From the NCBI RefSeq assembly GCF_042477335.2, contig NC_091247.1, positions 224,650,001 through 224,714,000 on the forward strand: a stretch of DNA of 64,000 nt, read 5' to 3'. This DNA is from Ovis canadensis (lineage: Eukaryota > Chordata > Mammalia > Artiodactyla > Bovidae). Of the stretch, positions 56,201 through 64,000 are shown in pieces. A program made the translations under genes and the position numbers. The stretch's first letter is position 1, and each line of letters begins with the position of its first letter. The notes under the pieces were generated by a model, which was given only the letters and a program-made list of their open reading frames with translations, did no database searches and had not been told where the DNA came from.

Positions 56201-59200
56201 TCAAGAATCTTCTCCAACACCTCAGTTCAAAAGCATCAGTTCTTCTGCTTTCATCTTTCTTTATAGTCCAATTCTCACATCCATACCTGACCACTGGAAA
56301 AATCCCCCTACAGAACTGTATCAATTTACATTCTTTTTAATACTTTGTGTCCAATTTCACCTTGCCAACACTAAATGTTAATCTTTGATAGCTCTGCCAG
56401 TCAGATAGGAAAGGGAAAGAAAGTGAAGTTGCTCAGTCGTGTCTGACTCTTTGCGATTCCATGGACTGTAGCTTACCAGGCTCCTCCATCCATGGAATTT
56501 TCCAAGCAAGAGTACTGGAGTGGGTTTCCATTTCCTTCTCCAGAAGATCTTCCTGACTCAGGGATTGAACTCAGGTCTCCCGCGTTGCAGGCAGACACTT
56601 TACCATCTGAGCCACCAGGGAAGCTAGTCTGATAATGGAATCCAAATAATGAAATCTTTTTTTAAAGTTTTATTGCTAATGAAATTATTTTTGTCTTATG
56701 GTTATCAACTATATATGTATTTGGTGAATTTTCTTGGTTCATAAATATCCTCCACTTTTTGGCTAATTTGTTCATCATTTTTGTGTGGTAAAAACACATA
56801 ACAAAAATTACCATCTTAACCATTAAAAAATAAAAATTGTATATAAAGTATATAACAATAATGTAATGTACACAGTGAAATGATTATTGCAGTCAAGTTA
56901 GTTAACATTTCATTTCCTCAAATAATTACCTTTTTGTTTTAGTGTGATGAAAGCACTTCAAATCTACTCTCTTAGCATATTTCCAGTGTCCAATACAGTA
57001 TTATTAAATATAGTCTTCACGCCTGCATATTAGATCTCTAGACTTATTCATCTTCAGTTCAGCTGAGTTCCTCAGTTGTTTCCGACTCTTTGCAGCCCCA
57101 TGGACTGCAACACACCAGGCTTCCCTGACCATCAGCAACTCCCAGAGCTTGCTCAAACTCACGTCCATCGAGTTGGTGATGCCATCCAATCGTCTCTTCC
57201 TCTGTTGACGCCTTCTCATGCTGCCTTCAGTCTTTCCCAGCATCAGGGTCTTTTCCAGTGAGTCAGTTCTTCGCATCAGGTGGCCAGACTATTGGAGCTT
57301 CAGCTTCAGCATCAGTCCTTCCAGTGAATATTCAGGACTGATTTCCTTTAGGACTGACTAGTTTGATCTCCTTTCAGTCCAAGGGACTCTCAACAGTCTT
57401 CTCCAACATCACAATTCAAAAGCATCAGTTCTTATTCAATAAGCTTTCTTTATGGTTCAAGTCTCACATCCATACATGACTACTGGAAAAACCATAGCTT
57501 TGACTAGATGGACCTTTGTTGGCAAAGTAATGTCTCTGCTTTTTAATATGCTGTCTAGGTTGGTCATAGCTTTTCTTCCAAGGAGCAAGCGTCTTTTAAT
57601 TTCATGGCTGCAGTCACCATCTGCAGTGATTTTGGAGACCAAGAAAATAAAGTCTGTCACTGTTTCCATTGTTTACCCATCATTTGCCATGAAGTGACGG
57701 GACCAGATACCATGATCTTTGTTTTTTGAATGTTGAGTTTCAAGCCATCTTTTTTCACTCTCTTCTTTCACTTTCATCAAGAGGCTTTTTAGTTCCTCTT
57801 CACTTTCTACCATAAGGGTGTTGTCATTTGCATGTCTGAGGTTATTGATATTTTCCCCAGCAGTCTGATTCCAGCTTGTGCTTCATCCAGTCTGGCATTT
57901 CACATGATGTATTCTGCATAGAAGTTAAATAAGTGGGGTGACAATATACAGCCTTGATGTACTGCTTTCCCGATTTGGAACCAGTCCATTATTCCATGTG
58001 CGGTTCTAACTGTTGCTTCCTGACCTGCATACAGGTTTCTCAAGAGGCAGGTCAGGTGGTCTGGTATTCCCATCTCTTTCAGAATTTTGCACAGTTTGTT
58101 GTGATCCACACAATCAAAGGCTTTGGGGTAGTCAATAAAGCAGAAGTAGATGTTTTTCAACTCTCTTGCTTTTTCCATGATCCAGCAGATGTTGGCAATT
58201 TGATCTCTGGTTCCTCTGCCTTTTCTAAACCCAGCTTGAACATCAGGGAGTTCTTGGTTCAGGTACTGTTGAAGCCTCGCTTGGAGAATTTTGGGCATTA
58301 CTTTGCTAGCGTGTGAGATGAGTGCAATTGTGAGGTAGTTTGAGCATTGTTTGCCATTGCCTTTCTTTGAGATTGGAATGAAAACTGACCTTTTCCAGTC
58401 CTGTGGCCACTGCTGAGTTTTCCAAATTTGCTGGCATATTGAGTGCAGCACTTTCACAGTATCATCTTTTAGGATTTGAAATAGCTGAGCTGGAATTTCA
58501 TCACTTCCACTAGCTTTGTTCGTAGTGATGCTTTTTAAGGCCAATTGGACTTTGCACTCCAGGGTGTCTGGCTCTACATGACTGATCACACCATCGTGGT
58601 TATCTGGGTCATTCAGATCTTTTTTTGTATAGTTCTCTTGCGTATTCTTGCCACCTCCTCTTAATATCTTCTGCTTCTATTAAGCCCATACCATTTCTGT
58701 CCTTTATTGTGCCCATCTTTGCATGAAATGTTCCCTTGGTATCTTTGATTTTCTTGAAGAAATCTCTAGTCTTTCCTAGTCTATTGTTTTCATCTGTTTC
58801 TTTGCATTAATCACTTAGGAAAGTGTTCTTATTTCTCCTTGCTATTGTTTGGAACTCTGCATTCAGAGGGTGTATCTTTCCTTTTCTCCTTTACCTTTTG
58901 CTTCTCTTCTTTTCTCAGCTATTTGTAAGGCCTCCTCAAACAACCATTTTGCCTCTTTGCATTTCTTCTTGGGGATAGTTTTGGTCACTGCCTCCTATAC
59001 AATGTTACAAACTTCCATCCATAGTTCTTCAGGCACTCTATCATGATCTAGTCCCTTGAATCAATTTGTCACTTTTAGCGTATAATCGTAAGGGATTTGA
59101 TTTAGGTCATACCTGAATGGTCTAGTGGTTTTCCCTACTTTCTTCAATTTACTCATCTTACATAGCTCTAAATTTGTATCCTTGCCTAACATTTCCCCAT

Positions 59201-61399
59201 TTCCCTCATCCCCTCAACCCCCAATAACTACTGTTATACTCTTTGCTTCTATGAATTTGATTTTGTTTTAGATTCCACATGTGGGTGAAATTGTATAATT
59301 GTCTTTGTCTCTGCGATTGCACTTAGCGCAGTGTTCTCAAGGTTCACCCATGTGGTGGCATGTGACAATATTCCTTCCTTTTTAAGCCTGAATAATATTC
59401 CATTGTATGTATATACCACATTTTGTTTCTCCATTCACTGACAGACTTTTAGATTGCTTCCTCCTCTTGGCTATTATGAATATGAGTGCACAAATGTCTT
59501 TTTGAGACCTTGTTTTCAATTCTTTTTGACATATACCCAGAAATGGGATTTCTGGACCACGGAGTAATTCTATTTTTAATTTTTGAGGCCACTCCATACT
59601 GTTCCATAGTGCCTGAACCACTTTACAATCCCACCAAGAGTGCACAGAATTTTCAACCTGTCAATATTCTAGGCCACAAACACCTAGGATATCTTTTTCA
59701 ATAGTAGTCACCCTAATAGGTGTGAGGTGATATATCATTTGTGGTTTTGATTTGCATTTATCTGATGATTAATAATGTTGAGCATCTTTTGGTATTTTTT
59801 GCTATTTATATATTATTTTGGAGAAATGTCTGTTTAAATCCTCTGTCCATTAAAAGAATTTTTTTCTTTTAAACTTTGTATTTTGTATTGAGGTATAGCC
59901 AGTTAACAATGTGATAGTTTCAGGTGAAAAGCAAAAAGACTCAGTCATGCATGTACATGTATCCATTCTCCCGCAGACTACCCTCCCATCCAGGCTACCA
60001 CGTAACACTGAGCAGAGTTCCATGTGCTATACAGTAGGTCCTTGTTGGTTATCCCTTTGTCCATTTTTAAATTAGATTTTTTGTTGTTGAGTTGTATGAG
60101 TTCTTTATATATCCTAGATGGGCTCTGTGTGTGTGTGTGTGTGTGTGTGAACCAGTCTTTGTCACTCAGTCAGGCAATGTAAAACTGTCTTAATTTTTAC
60201 TTCCTGATTGGGCAAAGCCTCATTGTCAGCCAGAGGTAACTGTTCTAGAGCCTTCTCAGGTTTCTTCTGAGGATGAACCCAGCCCTGATATGTGAAAGCA
60301 CCCAGTCTGTGATGCTTTCTAGATTCCCATGAACATGTTAGAGGTTTTCAAAGCCTTTATTTCTCAAAGCATCTCATTCCCCAGTCTTTTCTTCCTGTCT
60401 TTTAAGTTTTTTATTGTTTGCCCCCCAAAATCATCTTTTGCCCCACTTAACGGCTCTCACACATTTTGAAATGTTGTTTAACAAATGTGCCCTGGGTAGC
60501 TGCCTTAATCCTGAGAGAATTCTGAGCTAGTCCTCCAGGGAACCCCTGGACAGGTCAAAGCAGAAAACCACAGTAAGGTCTGTTCTTCTCCCCTCACCCC
60601 AGCACTTTGTACTTATACTGAGAATGTGGGTTGCTGTTTCAGAGCTGTGCCAAGCTAGGGAGTGGAGGAGTACTGGCCTAAGTTGAAGTGCATGAAGCTC
60701 TTATTGACGCTCTTATTTTTTTTCTTGATTAAACATTCCCCTGGTTGCTATCAGTTTTGATTAGATTCTAGAGTTCTAGACTGGCTTTTAGAGATCCCTG
60801 TTCCACTATTGTTGCTGACATCCACTTTTTCATACTCTTTTAATAAGGACTTTTTAGCCATATACTATCACCCTAATTCCAGTTCTTATTACCTCATATC
60901 AGGACTATGCTAGTTCTTAAATGGATCCCTCTGACATATCACCATTTCCTTGATCATGTGACCTACCTGCTGAGACAGCTGCAGGTCACAGTTCTGCCTT
61001 GCCTGTTGAATGATGTGTCTAGCTCTGGTCCCAGCACGGGCTCAGCTTTATCTCACTATTCCTCCTAATCACACTCCCATGATGTTTTGATAAATTCACG
61101 CAGGTAGGCTGCTCCCAAGAATACAGTGTTCTTTCCACTGATGCTGTTTGCATCCCATCAGGACTGTCCCCTACCCTCACTTCTGCCCAATGAAACGCTA
61201 TTCATCTCTTAAGAATCAGCTCGAATTTCAATTTTTCTATAAAATCATTCCTAATTACTTCTATCAAGAGCTGATCTCTACCTGCCATGATATTTTGTTC
61301 TGCCTATGTGATGCATATCATGTTTTTCTTGCATTATTACTTATATCCATGTTTTCATTCATTCATTCAATAAATATTAATAGTATATATATATATTAT

Positions 61400-61440
<41 letters not shown>

Positions 61441-62967
61441 AAACTAAGAAAGAGAAAAAACCCCAATAGGATTCTGTAAGAGTAGGATGGGTCCAGGGTT
61501 TTCAGGTTAGGAGTGAAGGGAGAACATGGCAGGCATGTCAGAGGATCCTGTACTTCACTTCATATGTCTCACCTTCTTTACCAGAGTCCAAGAAACCGTT
61601 TCATTAACACAGTGCTTAATATAAAATGCACAAGAAGTATAAGAATTAGTGGACTTTAAGAATAGAATTAGGTTTGCTAAGAAAGAAAAAAAAAAAGAAC
61701 CCAGTGATAAAGAGGAAGACAAGTGTGAGTTGTCAGAGAATAAGATCATTTCAATTCCTTTCTATTTTAATAAAATAGTAGCAGTAGCACCAGTAGCAGC
61801 CAATAACCTCCCTCCAGGCTAGATACTACACTGAGAGCTTTGTTTGTGTCTTTTCGTATAACTCCTAAACCGCGTGCTGTCCGCCTTTCCTCTCTGCAGT
61901 GTCTTGAAGCAGTGTGAGGATGTGGACCTCTGCTTCCTGCAGAAACCAGTGGAATCCCATCTCTTTAATGGCACAAAGAAAGGAACGTTGTTTCTCACTT
62001 CATACCGGGTAATTTCTCTCTTTTTAATCTAGTTTATTTTATTTATTTATTTTTTTCGCTGTGCTGGGTCTTCATTGCTATGCCCGGGCCTTTTCCAGTT
62101 GTGGTGAGTTGGGGTTACTCTGTAGTTGTGGTGCTCGGGCTTCTCATTCCAGTGGCTTCTCTTGTTCAGGAGCACAGGCTCTAGGGCACTCGGGCTCAGG
62201 AGTTGTGGCACACAGGCTTAGTTGCCCTGTGGCATGTGGAATCTTCTTGGACTAGGAATCGAACCCATGTCCCCTGCATTGGCAGGCAGATTCCTAACCA
62301 TTGAACCCCCAGGAAAGTCCCATAACAGGTAATTTCTGCTTCTCCTCTGATCTAATTAACTCTACGTTTATTTCCCTTAAAAGAGAGAGAGGTTAAACCT
62401 TGACTTTCAAAATGTTTTGAAACGTTACCACTTGGAGATTTTCCTTGTTGAAGAGTGCTGGAAGAAAATCTGTGATATTTCTCAATTAGGCCAGAATGCC
62501 AAAGCAGCCTCGACTTTAGAATTGTTCTTCTATGTCTCAACGCATGGACGAATCGTATTCCTTTCCCAAAGTTTCTTTCCTTTCTTAGGTGGTCTTCGTG
62601 ACTTCACACTTAGTCAATGACCCCATGCTTTCTTTTATGATGCCCTTTGACCTGATGAGTGACTGCACCATTGAACAACCAATTTTTGCCCCCAACTACA
62701 TTAAAGGAACCATTCAGGCAGCTCCGGGTGGTAAGTGTCCCCCTCAGAAGTGTATTTTTTCTCAAAAGCTTATAGAAAGTTTAAGATTCAGACTCCACTG
62801 GGTGGTGCTTCTCTCCATACTTCTGTTACCAGCGTGCCAGCCTCTTAGTGAGTGTCTGCCATTTCTCCCCCCAGGTGGCTGGGAAGGACAAGCTGTTTTT
62901 AAGTTATCCTTCAAGAAAGGAGGTGCCATCGAATTTGCCCAACTGATGAGAAAAGCTGCCTCTGCTG
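52993..62967 (+). CDS. WBP2NL: WBP2NL (PAWP), first four coding exons; gene continues past the window
   Basis: WBP2NL is the postacrosomal sheath WW-domain-binding protein of sperm, proposed to take part in oocyte activation. It has an N-terminal GRAM domain and a C-terminal PPxY-repeat tail. The window holds residues 1-135. Exon 1 gives [20 protein letters not shown], nearly the human start. Exons 2-4 give the GRAM domain with [33 protein letters not shown] and [11 protein letters not shown], then [13 protein letters not shown]. Phases match throughout (2/0/1/1). The PPxY repeats would be on exons to the right. The segment [20 protein letters not shown] is much more diverged from the human text than the GRAM core. 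Intron 1 is about 8.8 kb and filled with BovB, L1 and SINEs. Confidence 0.95.
53745..53988 (+). mobile_element. BovB LINE 3' fragment, sense, with target-site duplication
   Basis: TACTTTGGCCACCTCATGTG to GAGTGACTGAACTGAACTGA. ACCCAATATCT and ACCCAATACCT flank it. Confidence 0.92.
54000..55540. other. WBP2NL intron 1 DNA, no gene or clear repeat
   Basis: AT-richer single-copy DNA. The right part (about 55190-55520) may be an old LINE, but I cannot name it. Confidence 0.4.
55545..55724 (-). repeat. CHR-type tRNA SINE, antisense, with target-site duplication
   Basis: TTATTTGGCTGTGTTGAGTC to GACCACCAGGGAAGTCCCC. GACATAGACTT flanks it. Confidence 0.88.
55866..56303 (-). mobile_element. BovB LINE 3' fragment, antisense
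   Basis: TTCAGTTCAGTTGCTCAGTC to CATACCTGACCACTGGAAAA. Minus-strand translation gives [20 protein letters not shown] and [20 protein letters not shown]. Confidence 0.92.
56410..56627 (-). repeat. Bov-tA SINE, antisense
   Basis: GAAAGTGAAGTTGCTCAGTC to GAGCCACCAGGGAAGCTAG. AGTCAGATA and AGTCTGATA flank it. Confidence 0.9.
57053..59150 (-). mobile_element. BovB (RTE) LINE, 5'-truncated, about 2.1 kb, reverse-transcriptase region
   Basis: This is the longest BovB copy here. On the minus strand one open frame (57900-58589) gives reverse-transcriptase text: [53 protein letters not shown] and [19 protein letters not shown]. The catalytic YADD box further on reads HAND, and the frame is broken in places, so the enzyme is dead. 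The C-terminal part ([20 protein letters not shown]) is in a separate frame. The 5' end is missing compared with the ~3.2 kb full element. TTATTCATCTT and TTACTCATCTT flank it as a probable target-site duplication. Confidence 0.93.
59868..60058 (-). mobile_element. Ruminant L1 3' end, antisense, inside the older L1
   Basis: TTGTATTGAGGTATAGCCAG, GTGATAGTTTCAGGTGAAAA and CAGTAGGTCCTTGTTGGTTA. CCTCTGTCCATT and CCCTTTGTCCATT flank it. Confidence 0.8.
60125..60150. repeat. (GT)n microsatellite
   Basis: About eleven GT units at the right edge of the L1. Confidence 0.9.
60160..61380. other. WBP2NL intron 1 DNA, possible L2 remnant
   Basis: Mostly single-copy. About 61140-61380 (AATCAGCTCGAATTTC, TCATTCATTCAATAAATATT) resembles an old L2 3' end. 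No gene seen. Confidence 0.4.
61384..61441. repeat. Compound (TA)n(CA)n(TA)n microsatellite
   Basis: TA units, then about sixteen CA units, then TA units. The array looks long enough to be polymorphic. Confidence 0.95.
61900..62008 (+). CDS. WBP2NL: WBP2NL coding exon 2
   Basis: The acceptor is CTTTCCTCTCTGCAG and the donor CGG|GTAATT. It encodes [20 protein letters not shown] then [21 protein letters not shown] lies about 10 bases into the following intron. Confidence 0.93.
62018..62327 (-). repeat. CHR-type tRNA SINE (long form), antisense, in WBP2NL intron 2
   Basis: An A-rich tail in reverse (TTTATTTATTTATTTTTTTC), then GCTGTGCTGGGTCTTCATTG, ending TTGAACCCCCAGGAAAGTCC. GGTAATTTCT occurs at 62008-62017 and 62328-62337 as target-site duplication, so it copied the exon-2 donor. 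Confidence 0.88.
62589..62730 (+). CDS. WBP2NL: WBP2NL coding exon 3 (GRAM core)
   Basis: It encodes [40 protein letters not shown] and TIQAAPG plus one base. The donor is GTAAGT. Confidence 0.95.
62875..62967 (+). CDS. WBP2NL: WBP2NL coding exon 4 (GRAM end)
   Basis: The acceptor is TCTCCCCCCAG and the donor GTGAGT. It encodes [20 protein letters not shown] then [10 protein letters not shown] plus one base. Confidence 0.95.
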
Positions 62968-63089
62968 GTGAGTGATGCTGATAAAGATATCAAGCTCTTT
63001 GGGATTTGGGGGCCTGTATAATTGGAATAAGATGGTTAACTAGTGAAGACTTCTGCCCTCTGTGGTCAGGACGGTGGTATTTCCCCACG

Positions 63090-63217
63090 TTGTTGTTTAG
63101 TTGCTAAGCTGTGTCTGACTTTTTTCAACTTCATGTACTGTGTAGCCTGCCAGGCTCCTCTGTCCGTGGGATTTCCCAGGCAAGAATACTAAAGCAGGTT
63201 GCCATTTCCTTCTCCAC
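63090..63217 (-). repeat. Bov-tA SINE fragment, antisense
   Basis: TTGTTGTTTAGTTGCTAAGC to TTGCCATTTCCTTCTCCA. The tRNA-like head is absent. Confidence 0.88.
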
Positions 63218-63848
63218 ATTTCACATGTATTCAGTGGGTATTTCCTGAGCCTACTGACTATGTACCAAGTACCCTACTACATGGTAGGAGCATAACCTGA
63301 AGAAGTTCACAATCTAGTGGGAATTTACAGTCAGACACCTGAGTGATTTTGCCTTAGTAAATCATTTGGATAGTCTCTTGTCTGTTTAAGTGGTTGCATC
63401 ATTGAATACTCTTGTTTTTGGTGGAGTTAGCTTGGCTCTTCTTCCTCTGGCATGCCTTCTTGTCTTCTCTCTGGCTATAGCTTTGCTCTTCTTGGGTTTA
63501 ATTCTCATTTTTCATGGGACTAAAGCATGGGAAGAGATACTGTCAAGTCCTGCAGCACTGATCTAATAGATGTACCAGAGGACTCTTTTCAAACTTAGAA
63601 TACAAGTAATCTTTTAATTCAGTGTAGCTTCACTTTGTATCCCTCACTCTCTCAGTTTTTGTATCCCAATCCAGCTGGACATTTTTGTACCTTGCTCTCC
63701 CATCTCTGAGCCTTCAGGCTATTTGCTCTGTCTGGAATGCTCTTCTTCTTTCTCCCTTGCTTTCCACCACCAACTCCAGTCTAGTTAAGATGCACATGGT
63801 CTGGTGGAAATAGACATATGCAAGAATAATACATTATCCTGTCTTACG

Positions 63849-64000
63849 GTGGGCTTTCCTGGTGGCTCAGAGGTAAAGAATCCGCTTGCAATGCAGGAAA
63901 TACAGAAGTGGATTTGATCCCTGGGCTGGGAAGATCCTCTGGAGAAGGAAATGGCAACCCACTCCAGTATTCTTGCCTTGGAGACCCCATGGACAGAGGA
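63849..64000 (+). repeat. Bov-tA SINE, cut by the window edge
   Basis: GGGCTTTCCTGGTGGCTCAG to CCCCATGGACAGAGGA. The stretch 63220-63848 is WBP2NL intron 4 DNA, with L2-like text at about 63640-63780 (TATTTGCTCTGTCTGGAATG). Confidence 0.9.

Larger units (their letters stand above)
56780..60115 (-). mobile_element. Old L1M LINE 3' region, antisense, with two later insertions
   Basis: The left part (GTGGTAAAAACACATAACAA, AATTACCATCTTAACCATT) is antisense L1 3' UTR. The right part (TTAGATTCCACATGTGGGTG, ATTCCATTGTATGTATATAC, GTGGTTTTGATTTGCATTTA, GAGTTGTATGAGTTCTTTAT) is antisense L1 ORF2. A BovB copy at 57056-59149 and a younger L1 3' end at 59868-60058 interrupt it. Confidence 0.75.

Noticed and set aside
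57900-58589. A 229-codon reverse-transcriptase frame as a host gene
   Set aside because: It is part of a broken BovB LINE with a changed active-site box, not a host gene.

Overview
The window is mammalian nuclear DNA from a bovid ruminant. It is full of ruminant-specific repeats (BovB LINEs, Bov-tA/BOV-A2 SINEs, cetartiodactyl CHR-type tRNA SINEs, ruminant L1 3' ends), and its genes are split by GT-AG introns. Recognisable proteins place it in the block matching human 22q13.2, in the order CENPM (minus) - SMIM45 (plus) - SEPTIN3 (plus) - WBP2NL (plus). Which bovid it is cannot be decided by eye.

Layout. 1-2.6 kb: first two coding exons and CpG-island promoter of CENPM (inner-kinetochore subunit), with an RPL30 processed-pseudogene fragment in intron 2. 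2.7-8.75 kb: a dense repeat cluster (L1, BovB, L2, SINEs), some of it nested. 8.75-14 kb: mostly single-copy DNA with old MIRs, holding SMIM45, a 68-residue single-pass membrane protein on one coding exon with a 3' UTR and AATAAA. 14-30 kb: intergenic DNA with SINEs, a MER5A, nested L1/BovB, and a long open exon at 26.4-27.8 kb. 30.5-50.7 kb: SEPTIN3, a neuronal GTP-binding septin, with all coding exons visible (358 residues) and two alternative C-termini. 51-64 kb: BovB/L1/SINE-rich DNA and the first four coding exons of WBP2NL (sperm GRAM-domain protein); the rest of that gene lies beyond the right edge.

The four genes are functionally unrelated neighbours (kinetochore, small membrane protein, neuronal cytoskeleton, sperm head), not a pathway. 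The most interesting point is the long open exon at 26400-27769. It ends at a splice donor whose phase matches SEPTIN3 exon 2 exactly, which predicts a septin-3 isoform of about 800 residues with a low-complexity N-terminal half. A 120-nt phase-compatible exon candidate lies just upstream. Other points: a SINE whose target-site duplication copies the WBP2NL exon-2 splice donor, a CACGTGAC motif in all three CpG-rich promoters, two RFX X-box palindromes, and several datable nested insertions.

Limits: exon boundaries come from reading frame, splice consensus and remembered human orthologues. UTR ends, repeat subfamily names and repeat edges are approximate.
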